Source of the DNA: Pyropia yezoensis
Lineage: Eukaryota > Rhodophyta > Bangiophyceae > Bangiales > Bangiaceae
DNA length: 64,000 bases
Assembly: GCA_009829735.1 (NCBI GenBank)
Contig: CM020619.1
Coordinates: forward strand, 32,590,283 to 32,654,282
Reading direction: 5' to 3'
The notes beneath the pieces were generated by a model. The model was given only the letters and a program-made list of their open reading frames with translations, did not search any database and was not told where the DNA came from. The position numbers and the translations under genes were made by a program. Shown piece after piece: positions 19,892 through 28,947 of this stretch (position 1 is the stretch's first letter; each line of letters starts with the position of its first letter).

Positions 19892-20826
19892 GCCGCCCCA
19901 CGCGTCCCTTTCCCTCCCTCCCTCCCTCCCTCCCTCCCGCCCTCCCACTCCGCCCCCCCACCGCCCACCCCTCCATCCTTCCCCCCCCCCCCCCGCTCGT
20001 CCTCTCCCGCGGTCGTCGCTGGCGCTCCTCGGTCAGCCGGCCGCCGCCCCCCCCCCCCCCCCCCCCCCGCCCCGCCCCCACGCCCCCTCCACGTGCGCGC
20101 GGGAGACCCGCACGGGGGGCGTGGTGCCGTGCCTCCTCCCCCTCCTCGCCCCCCCCCCTCCCCCCCCCCCAGCCCGGCCCTTGCCACCACCGCCACCGCC
20201 ACCGCCACCAACGTGTTGCCGCCGCCGCCGCCGCCGCCGCCGCGCCGCGCCGCGGTCGCACCGCCCGCGCCTAGGCCGCCCGCCGCTGACGCCCGCGGTC
20301 GCGCGCGGTCGCGTGGCGCCCGCCGCCGTCGGCAGTGCCAAACACGGCACGCCCACCCCCCTCCCAACCCCCCCCCCCCCCCCACTCCCCTCATCGCCCC
20401 CCCCCCCCCCACACGCTTCCCCACCACCCCCCCCCCCCCCCCCACCCCCGCCTTTTGTTCTCATTCTTATTGCTGTTTCTTTCTGTTTTCTTTTTGTTTG
20501 TTTTTTTTTGTGCCCCGCTGTCGCTTTGTCTTTGTTTCTTCCGCGCGCGGGGCGTGTGGGCGTCCACCCACCCACCCCCCCCCCCCTCCCTGGCCCACCG
20601 CCGCTGCCGCCGCCGCCGCCACCACCGGCCGTGACACCCGCGGCGGCCCGCGGCTCCCGCGACGCCGGCGCGTGGCGCGGCGCTCCCGTCCCTGCCGCCC
20701 GCTGCGGGCGGCACCGTACCGCCCACGGCGCGCTTGCCGTCCCGCTCTTTCCCACTCCCCCCCCCCCCCCCCCGCCCCCCCCGCCCCCCCCTCCCCCCCC
20801 TCCCCCCCCTCCCCCCCATTGCTGCC
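17937..20826. repeat. Poly-C island (strand-biased homopolymer C runs)
   Basis: About 2.9 kb in which homopolymer C runs of 10 to more than 30 bases recur on the plus strand (for example around 18300-18333, 18580-18610, 18964-18985, 19119-19240, 19471-19484, 20049-20069, 20370-20450, 20758-20815). Complementary long G runs on the plus strand are absent. It also has GCC repeats (19741-19795), CCCT repeats (about 19911-19936) and a T-rich patch (20455-20520). Long open frames on both strands are by-products of the composition, so no gene is called. CTCTGAGAG repeats occur at 18044-18088. An 18-bp tandem pair (CGGCAAGTGAGGTA) lies at 18811-18842. Confidence 0.6.
19856..19891. repeat. (CCTG)n microsatellite
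   Basis: About nine uninterrupted CCTG tetranucleotides inside the poly-C island, followed shortly by a CCCT array. Confidence 0.85.
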
Positions 20827-21405
20827 ATGGCCGAGCCAATCACCCGAAGGCTGTCGGTGGCCGCCCGAGCCACCGCCTTACCCCCGCCCGACGGGGAGGG
20901 AGGCGGCCGCTCTGCAGCCGCCGACGGGGGGGCTGGCCACCCCGCCGTCAACGGCGCTGGCGGTGGCGACCGCCCCCTCCTCCTAGACGGGTCCCCCCCC
21001 GGTGCGGCGCCGCTGCCGCGGCACCGGTACGTGGAGGAGGTGGTGATTGACGGGGACGACGACGACGATGATGACGACAATGACGACGGGGAGGGCCATG
21101 GCCATGACGACCGCGTCGTCGACGACGGCGACGGCCACGACGACGACGATGGCGACGGCGATGGCGGGGCGGGGGATGGCGATGCCAGCCGCTTGGACAG
21201 CGCCGCCGACAGTAGCGCGCGGGGGGGGGGTGAGAGCGGGGAGGAAGGGGGGGATGACGGCAACACCGTGGGCGGCTGCGCCGCGGACGTTGCGTTTGAG
21301 ACCGCCTCGGGGGGGAGCACCGACGGGGGGGTGCCGTGCTCCCTCTTCTCCATCCCCGTCTCGCACGAGCCGGGCCACGACGATGACAGCGACAGCGTCG
21401 TTGGC

Positions 21406-21436
<31 letters not shown>

Positions 21437-23353
21437 GCCGCCCCCGGGTGGGGGCGGGCGGCCTCGGCGTACGCGCGCCCCCCCCCCCCCGCGCGGCCGT
21501 CCTCCCCCGTGTGGCTGGCGGAGGGGGTGGAATGGCGTCGGCAGCGGCGGCGGCGGCGGCGGCGACGGCGGCGGCGGCTGCGGCGGCTGCGACGGCGACG
21601 GCGGGGTCCCCGCACCGGGTGGAGCCGCTGCTGCGCGGCGTCGTTGTGTCGTCCTCCTCCTCGGCGGGTGGGGACGGGCGGCTGTCCCAGTCGCGGTCGC
21701 CGCCGGCGGCGGCGGCACGCGGCGGCGGCGCACCGCCGTCGGGCGGCGGCAGCGGCCGCCGCCCCCCGCGGGACGCGGGGGAGGACAGCGTCGGGACGTT
21801 GCGGCGGTCGCCAGCGTCGCAGGGGGTGGAGGGAGGGGTCGGGAGGGGGCGGGAGGGGGGGGGGGGGGGGGGGGGGGAGCGCGTCGACGCCGAGACGGCG
21901 GGGGGGGACGGCGGGGGCACAGCCGGGGCCGCTGCCCCCTGGCGTCCGCGCGCTGCGCAGTGGGGGGGATGACGACAGCGACGGCGACGGCGACGACGGC
22001 GGCGGCAGCGACGGCGGCGGCGCCCCCTCCCCGTCGCGGGCCGCAGCCGCCGGGCATGGCCCGCCAACGGGGAGCGCCGCTGGCTGGCGCACCCCGCCAC
22101 TCGCGTCGGCGACGGTGGCGACACGCGACGACGGCACCCTCCTCCACCGTCGTGCCACCACCCATGTGCCGCCGAGCGCCGAGGCGACCGGCGATGGGGG
22201 GGGGCGCGGTGGCGGCGGCGGCGGCGGCGGCGGTGGCGGCGGTGGCGGCGACGGCGGTAGCGGTGGCGGTGGCGGTGGCGGTGGTGGTGGTGGCCGCCGC
22301 GGCCGAGGCGGCGGTGGCGGTGGCAGCGGCGGCGGCTACCGGGCGTCTGCGCCCGCGTCGGCGGGTGGGCGGGGGCGCCCCCTCAGCATGGACGGCGCCT
22401 ACCCGTCCGTGCCCGACCTGACGCCCACCCCCTATGACCCCCGCGCGCGGTGGACCGACGCCCTCCTCATCGTTGGCCACAACGCGGTCCGCCGGGAGGC
22501 GGTGGACCTGTACACCATGGTCGCCGCCGCGGCGGCGGCGACGCCCCACCCGTCGGCGGCGGTGCCCAACGCGGACATCCTGGCCGCGTGGTTCCCCCCC
22601 TTTTACGCGCTCGTGTCGGCAGAGCTGGACCTGGACGACACGGTCCTCTTTACCTTCCTCGAGGGCCAAGACGCACCCCTGCCGCCGGCCCTGTCTGCGG
22701 CAGGGCGGGAGCGCCTCCGCGGCGGCACCGCCGCGGCGCGCAAGCGCCTCCTCTTTGCGGGCTCCATGGGGGAGCTCGCCGCCGCGGTGGATGACCTGGT
22801 GCCCCCGCTGCTGTCCTACTATACCGCCGCCGAGGCGGCGGTGCCGGACGCGCTCGAGGGCGCCGCCGCGGGGCTTGGCGCCGCCCGCGAGTGCCGCGCC
22901 GCCCTTGCCGAGGCGATGCGGAAGGGGCGGGCCGAGCGGGGCCGGGCGGGGGGGCTGCTGCTCGCGCGAGGCGTCGCCGCCGCCGCGGCAGAAGCGGGGG
23001 AGGGGGACCCGGGGGGGGGCGGCGGCTGGGGTGGCGGCGGCGACCACGACGGCCGTTGGCGGGATGGGGGGGGCGGGGGGGGGGCGGGGGGGGGGCGGCG
23101 GCGGCGGTGGCGGTGGTGGTGGCGGCGGGGGGGGGGGGGGGACAAGGGCGGCGGCGTTGGGGGCGGCCTCGGCGCCGTCGCGGGCCGCTGTCTTGGGGGG
23201 CTGTGGGGGGGCGGCGCCGGCAAGCGGGGGGACGCCCGCGTGCGCGGCCTGCTGGTCGTGCCGTGGGGCCGTCACCGCCTCCACTGGTCCCACTTGCGGC
23301 TTGTGCGGGAGTATGCCGACCGGTGCCGAGCACTGCAGCTGCGACAGCAGTGA
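20827..23353 (+). CDS. Acidic low-complexity protein with divergent hemerythrin-like domain; frame change at a G run
   Basis: Translation starts at MAEPITRRLSV. The N-terminal half has an Asp-rich block (VIDGDDDDDDDD region), poly-Ala, and Gly-rich linkers. This frame ends at 21972. The downstream coding frame (+1) carries on with similar composition from a 23-base G run (21855-21877). I therefore read this as one gene with a homopolymer length change there. The downstream frame holds a helical domain (about 22449-22860) resembling hemerythrin/HHE: VGHNAVRREAVDLY, then LVSAELDLDDTVLFTFLEG, then LLSYYTAAEAAVPDAL. The first His is kept, but positions normally His in helices 2 and 4 look like Ser/Ala and Tyr. 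Iron binding is therefore doubtful. The C-terminal RGLLVVPWGRHRLHWSHLRL block looks conserved. Function is unknown. Confidence 0.6.
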
Positions 23354-24575
23354 GGAACGGCGGGAGGGCATAGGGAGAGTCGATATGTATCGGGGGGGTG
23401 TAGGGTGTAGGGTGGGGGGCGTGGGTGTGGAAGAGGTTGAGGGCAGTCGGGTGGGTCCGGTTGGCGGGATTTATGCTAATCTATTCGAGGTGTGTGGGCG
23501 ATGGGCGGGCTTGGGACAATGCAAGAGAATCGAGCAGATTCCGCGACGTCTGCCCCAAATACGTGGAATGGACTGCCAGGGAGGAGGATGGTACCCAAGG
23601 AGCAGCCCTGCAGGGGCCCGTGGTGCGACACCCGTTTGGATGGGGTTTTTTTCCGTACCCCATGGGGTCTGCGCAAAGCCCGGCGGCGGCGGCACCTCAC
23701 CTGAACATGCAGCCGCGTCGGTCGTCTGCCCCTCCTTTCCCCCCCCCCCTGTGTGAATGCCTGTAGGTACCTGGGAACTGGAAGTAGCCCGCTGTGCACG
23801 TACCCTGTGAACAGGAGAATAACACTGCCAGCACTGCCTAGTTGCAAGACTTAACTTCTAAGGCGTTCGACACGATGCTTTCAGCCCAGAACGTTTCTTC
23901 AGAAGTTTCGAAGCATCTTTCTGCCCGCCTCTCTTCCGCGCGCGGCTGTGGTAGCGACGATAGCGGGGGGGGGGGAGGTGCATTCGTGGGGGGAGGCGGG
24001 CGCGGGAGCGGGGGCGGGACAGGGAGGAAGGCACGCCGCTGCTGTCCCCGCTGTTGCCGCTGCCGTTGGGGCGGGGCCACCGCGCCCGCCGACGCGAAGG
24101 CGGCGGGCGGCGGGGGCAAGGTGGCGCCATGGGGTGGCGGGGGGGAGGGGGGAGGGGGGGCAGAGGGGGAGGGCAGGGTTCACCAACAGTTGCACATGGC
24201 ATCAGCTGTAGGCGCTGCAACAGGCAGAGGCGGACAGAGGGGGCGCGTACCGCAGCTCGACGAGGAGGCGCCCCAATATTGACGGCGGATGACAGCCGCT
24301 GGCCGCAAGCGATCCTCCCATTTTGGCCCCCCCCGCCTCACGAGGGTAATTAAACCAGTTCAATGTCGAACCCCTCTGAGGCTTCAGAATCGCGGGGGGG
24401 TTCGAGGGGGGTCGACATGCGTTTCCAGGCCGTGGGCCACCCTCGATGTCGAGGCTCCGATGCGTTCCGGATCGAATGCGTTGCAGATGGGCTCACCTCG
24501 GGTCGAGGCTGTCCGCGCTCTACTTCTAGTTCATATCCGTGGATTTCAACGTCATTTGCCGCATAGCAGTTAACT
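23354..24575. other. Intergenic, no gene recognised
   Basis: Bases 23360-23760 have mixed composition with short frames on both strands. Bases 23940-24280 are G-rich low complexity. A 68-codon plus frame at 24363-24566 (starting MSNPSEASESR) could be an upstream exon or fragment of the reading frame that starts just after it, but no splice sites are convincing. Confidence 0.4.
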
Positions 24576-25057
24576 AAAGAGATATATTCTATTGCGCCCG
24601 CGGCATCCCCCTGCACATCCGCGGAGCTGACAGCTTTCGTGGCAGCCCTTGGTACTCGTACATCCGGTACCGCAATGACGGGGGGGAGCTGTACTGGGGG
24701 CTGGTGCGCGTCGTGCTCCGTGCAGTTGGCGACGACTTGTGCACTCGCGTCGTGGTCCAGTGCATGCGGCTGGCTCGATCTCGCCGTGGATGTGTCCTGA
24801 GCAGGTATGGCTGCCAGCGTCTTCAGTGGGACTTTGCCCACCGCGATGACGAGTGGCCGCGGTTGGCAGTTGTGGACCCTGCCAATATTTGCCGACTGGA
24901 GCAGGTGCATGTTGACTGGCAAGACCTCACGGACCGTCTGGGCATTGACGCCATGCCGTCTGCCATGCCGGACACGGCGGAGGAGCGGCGCCGCACGCGG
25001 TTCTTCACAAACGTCCTCTACCCCTGGACTTCTCGCCCTCTTCGCGTGATTCTGTGA
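24576..25057 (+). CDS. 3' fragment of an unrecognised, possibly transposon-derived gene
   Basis: An open frame of about 160 codons runs from a stop just upstream to TGA at 25057. It has ordinary, non-repetitive protein composition, unlike its surroundings. It includes GIPLHIRGADSFRGSPWYSY, IRYRNDGGELYWGLVRVVLRAV, GCVLSRYGCQRLQWDF and RLEQVHVDWQDLTDR, ending FFTNVLYPWTSRPLRVIL. No ATG lies near the start, so the 5' part is missing or on another exon. The pattern (a beta-rich domain reporting RYRN.GELYWG and a C-terminal RFFTN block) resembles C-terminal regions of multicopy, transposon-associated proteins in algae. That is inference; no catalytic motif is visible. Confidence 0.4.
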
Positions 25058-25466
25058 GTGGATACTGTGGTGTGGGTGTGGGTGTGACGTAGTTTGTGTG
25101 TCGCGGTGGCACGCTATGGCTATAGAAATTTTGTTTTTGTTTTCAATGTTCTTGTGCGGGACAGAAGTGCGCGGGAGAGACGCGCCCGCACAATCTGCAT
25201 TGGCGGTACGTCTCTTACACGCCACATCATGCCGACAAGTCGGCAGCCGCTGGGAAGTCAAAGAACGCCATCGCCACCGCCCCCCCGAGCCGCTCAACAA
25301 AAAGCCGACAGTTGCGGTGCTTGGCAGGCAGGCGGCCTCGTTCTGCGGCCAGCGCGGCAGGGGCGCTGCCCAGGACGAGCGGGCGGGGTGGAGCCGAGGG
25401 GGCGCCGAGCAGTCGGGCAGGTGGCCACGGTAGCCGGCCAGCACGGCAAGAGCGCAGCGCCCGCGT
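25058..25466. other. Intergenic, left flank of the Tc1-like element
   Basis: No gene is recognised. Bases 25373-25425 (GGGCGGGGTGG..GCCGAGGG..GCCGAGCAGTCGG) resemble 26813-26865 on the other side of the transposon. The target may have lain in a locally repeated sequence. Confidence 0.35.
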
Positions 25467-25468
25467 AC

Positions 25469-26809
25469 AGTCACCTAGCAATTTTATCCGCACACCTGAA
25501 AAGTCTAATCCGTACAAATCCAATTGCCCCAGCAGCACCATCGTTTCCCAGTGATGTGCTCGTCAGTACTTGGTGCTGGCACCATCCGCCGCCAACACGC
25601 CCTGCACTCGGCGAGGCATCGACTCCACGAGCTCCTTGAAGAAGGACTCAGGGATCGCCTCCCACTCCTCGCAGAGCGCTGAGAAGAGCTCGTCCTTGGT
25701 CTTGGGTGCGCTCGTGCGCAGTCGCAGGCGGCGCTCCAGCTCTGCCCACGCGTTCTCAATCGGGTTCAGGTCCGGGCTCTGCCCCACCCAAGGAAGAACG
25801 CGCAGACCAAGCGCCTCCTTGACGTCCTTAGACACCTTCGCCGTGTGGCACGGCGCCAGGTCCTCCTGCAACCACGCCGCCTCTGGCGCGCCATAGTCGG
25901 CGCATATCTGGTGGGCCACACGGTCTTCCAGGACAGCAGCATAGGAAGAAGCGTTCATGGAACCGACGCAGCGCACCAGGGGGGTTCGGCCTCGCGCCGA
26001 GAAGCCTCCCCGGACCATCACGCTCTGGCGCCCGCTCTTAAACGTAGGGCGCAGACGACGGCTGTCGTAGCGCTCGCCATTGCGCCGCCAAACGCGCGAT
26101 GCGCTGACGTCCCGCACGACGAAGGAGCTCTCGTCGGTGAAAAGCACTGAAGCCCACTCCACAGTCCAGCCCTTCCTCTCGTTGGCCCACACCAGACGCT
26201 TGGCCTTGTTCGCGTTCGAGAGGAAGGGTTTCTTGGCGGCCACACGCGAGTTGAAACCCATGGCTTTGACGGCTCTGCGGACCGTCCAGATGGACACAGG
26301 CCCCTTGTTGGGACCCCCAGCGGCGCGGGTGCGCGTGTTGTTGACCTTTTCCGTCAGGGAGGCCAAACAAGAGAAACCGTCTGTGTCGACCGCCCGCCTG
26401 AGCGTACGGAGCTCCCGGTCGGACAGGGCTTTGGGACGCCCTCGCTTGTCTGGACGAGCACGGGTGGCCGCCGTGCGAGCAGCTTGAGCCGCGTAGGCGA
26501 TGGTGCTCCTGGAACGCCCCAGCGCTGTACCGACGGTGGCCAGGGGCTTGCCCTGTTTCAGCATGCGCTGGATGACCTCGCGCTCGGCGACGGACAGCGG
26601 ACGACGCTTTGAGCCCGCCATGGTGCTTGGTGCCCTCAGTCTCAACCTGGGGGACGAGCTGGGCGCCGCTGAAGTAGGAGCACGCCGTAGCGCTGTGGCA
26701 CCAAGTCGGGCCGAATGCGGCAATCTGGTGCCACGAGAGGGGTTCGGGCACCAGATTGGGGACCGTCGAACGGTGGCACAATTGTGCGGATAAAATTGCT
26801 AGGTGACTG
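25469..26809 (-). mobile_element. Complete Tc1-like DNA transposon
   Basis: A 1,341-bp element with perfect 27-bp terminal inverted repeats (25469-25495 and 26783-26809, starting CAGTCACCTAGCAATTTTAT). It is flanked by TA on both sides (25467-25468, 26810-26811) and contains one uninterrupted transposase gene on the minus strand. Identical ends and an open frame suggest recent insertion, and the copy may be autonomous. Confidence 0.95.
25563..26621 (-). CDS. Tc1-like transposase (DD34E)
   Basis: A 352-residue product starting MAGSKRRPLSVAERE. An in-frame ATG 34 codons upstream exists, but the chosen start gives the usual Tc1 length. The N-terminus has the helix-turn-helix of Tc1/Tc3 transposases (LSVAEREVIQRMLKQGKPLATVG...), then a second DNA-binding helix region around IWTVRRAVKAMG. 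The catalytic triad is visible: Asp in LFTDESSF, Asp in LQEDLAPCHTA, and Glu in SPDLNPIENAW, with 34 residues between the last two. It would cut and paste the element at TA. No frame breaks are seen. The gene ends 68 bp inside the left inverted repeat. Confidence 0.95.
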   Translation of the reverse strand: MAGSKRRPLSVAEREVIQRMLKQGKPLATVGTALGRSRSTIAYAAQAARTAATRARPDKRGRPKALSDRELRTLRRAVDTDGFSCLASLTEKVNNTRTRAAGGPNKGPVSIWTVRRAVKAMGFNSRVAAKKPFLSNANKAKRLVWANERKGWTVEWASVLFTDESSFVVRDVSASRVWRRNGERYDSRRLRPTFKSGRQSVMVRGGFSARGRTPLVRCVGSMNASSYAAVLEDRVAHQICADYGAPEAAWLQEDLAPCHTAKVSKDVKEALGLRVLPWVGQSPDLNPIENAWAELERRLRLRTSAPKTKDELFSALCEEWEAIPESFFKELVESMPRRVQGVLAADGASTKY

Positions 26810-26811
26810 TA

Positions 26812-28919
26812 CATGGGCGGGGTGGCCGAGAGGGCCGAGGCGGCTGCGAGCAGTCGGTGGTTAGAGAACGTCCGCCCGGGTGCGCGCCGTCACCAGCACG
26901 ACGGCGCAGACAGCATTGGCCCGCCGGCATCCCCAATCACACGTTCGAGGACTTCAGCCGGCTCCCTGCCGTGGAGAACGGGCGGCGCCAGCCCCCCGGC
27001 AGGCATGGGAGCTTCCCGGTTCTCCACCGGACGGGCAGCAGCGGGCCGCAGCGGGCCGAACCGGCGCCGACTAAGACGGTGGCACAAACATGGTGGATGG
27101 GCTGACGGTGGATTGCTGTCGACGACTTGCTTCTGATCGGGTGGCTATCTCGCTGATCAGTACAGTCGCCCAGATAACTCCTTGCCCAGAGAGGCACCTC
27201 CCCACGAGTCTAGCGCTGTGATTGGCTCTTAAAGTCACACTCGAAGGGAGACCTTCGAGATAATCCCGAGCCCGGGTAGGATCTGCCAGGCCCATCGCCG
27301 CCGTGAACCGCAGCGTTATCCAAGGGTTTATTTCATTGGACAATCTGGTGAACAAAAAATAAAACACGAAGGGTGTTCACGGACACAACGTTTTGTTCAG
27401 CACATTGCACGTCTTCATGCCCCACCGTCACCCCCCCTCTCCCCTCACGTACCCAGTGCACCTTACCCGCCTAGTCCCTCGCGCACGCTCGCGGCCCCGC
27501 TCCTGTCACCCACCCCTACATCGGTGACTGCCGCCCCCACGTCCCCCCCCACCGTGTCGTGTGCTGCCCCCGCCTCTGTCTTCTCACCTCGTCGCTTGCC
27601 CATCCCCCCTTGCCTCGGCGTTTGCTCCTGCCCCCCCCCCCCCCCCGCGCCGCTACGCGTGCGACGTCTCCTTCCCCCCCCCCACATCGCCGCAGCTTGC
27701 AGTCTGCTCGCCTGTGCGTGTACTCCATGTTGTTTTTTCTCGTGCCTCGGTGGACCCTGGTCTGTCTTGTTGGACTGCGTTTGATAGACGATATCTTTGC
27801 CGGCGCCTTTGCTTTATTCTTTTGCATGTGCATACTTCTCCTGTCTTGCTTTCGCGTCCTTCCTACAATTGCCGTCCCCATCCGCCCCTCTTTTCTGTTG
27901 GGGAGCCCGCACGTGGTGTGGCAGGTGGCGCAACAGAGCGGTAGCCCTGTCTTGCTGACAAGTGGGACAGTATCAGTCCACCTGCAGTACACGTCGAGGA
28001 CGTCTGCTCCTCCGGCGAGGCCGCGGGGGGACAGCGCCACCAGGGTCCTGGTTGAGAACCTCACGACACAGCAACCCTTGGGTCATTTGTGACAGCTATA
28101 AGGCGAAGGAAGCGCCGTTGGTCGGTAGGGAAGCAATGCCGATTAAGCAAGCCGAGACTGTCAAAAAACAGTCTGGCGACAGCAGCGTTAGTCCGCATTT
28201 GGTGTACAAGTATAGCACGGTCCTTACGGCCGTGATCGTTTGTCGGGACGTACGGTTAGCGACAGCTGGACGGGGCTCACCGGGAGCCGCGAAGCCCGTC
28301 TGGGCCATCACAGGTCCACATGAACGCAGCGATTGAAAAAGGGGGCTTCGATCCCCCCTGCAGTGCTTGGATTTCTATGTACCAAATGTCGAACCCCCCC
28401 CCTGTGGATCGTCGATTCATTGGTGCATTTGGCCTCAACATGAGCTGGTTTGATCATGTACTGTACCGCCTCACTGGGAATGGGAAGGCTGCAAAAAAGA
28501 ATCTCCCGCACCATACGCCGCAGCCGGCGGCGGGCCGCGGCCGCGCGAAGGGGAAGCGGATCGGGGGGGTGGGGGGGGGGGGGGTGCCTCGCGAGCCGCC
28601 ACCAGGCGGCAGGTGCAAATGGAGGCTGTAGATGCCATCCTCACCGCTGCCGCCCGCGCCACCGACGACGCCGCCGCCCCCCCGCCGTCGCGGTGCCGCG
28701 CGGCTCCCCCCCCCCCCCCCCCGCCCCCCTGCGGGCTACGTCCCCCCAGACCCCCGTGCCGCCTTCCCCGTGGTGCGTCCAGACGCTGACTGTCGCGCCG
28801 CCGCGAATCCCGCAATCGCCTCCCCACCCCCCCCCTCACCGCCGCTGACGCGCATGCGCGGTGGTCCCTCCTCCTCCAACCATCCCCCCTCCCCCCCCCC
28901 CCGCCCCGGCGCCCTCCCC
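26812..28919. other. Intergenic, no gene recognised
   Basis: No convincing gene. Bases 27200-27400 are closer to balanced composition and include AATAAAACACG near 27359-27369. A plus frame at 27559-28092 lacks domain features. Near 28641 a short plus frame (starting MEAVDAILTAAARATDD) has coding-like composition and could be a leader exon or upstream frame of the phosphatase gene, but it runs into a C homopolymer. Bases 28330-28420 have a small hairpin around CTTCGATCCCCCC. Confidence 0.4.
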
Positions 28920-28925
28920 TATATA
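28920..28925 (+). promoter_or_regulatory. TATA-like element upstream of the glucan phosphatase
   Basis: TATATA stands out in GC-rich DNA 23 bases before the ATG at 28948. If it works as a TATA box, the 5' leader would be extremely short or the real start would lie at a later ATG. It may also be coincidence. Confidence 0.35.
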
Positions 28926-28947
28926 GCCGCGGCGGCCAGCCCAGCCC

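Noticed and set aside
17937-20826. CRISPR array or satellite
   Set aside because: The repeats are homopolymers and microsatellites with no fixed repeat-spacer unit.
18855-21050. Pro-rich frame of 731 codons (+)
   Set aside because: It is an open frame produced by poly-C and CCG sequence. It has no domain and runs into a better supported gene in another frame.
26812-26870. tRNA-like GGTGGCCGAG...GGC string next to the Tc1-like element
   Set aside because: It resembles the start of a Ser/Leu tRNA, but no anticodon arm, T-arm or acceptor pairing follows.
28335-28370. T-arm-like GGGGGCTTCGATCCCCC
   Set aside because: The loop has the wrong length and no upstream D-arm or anticodon arm pairs with it.
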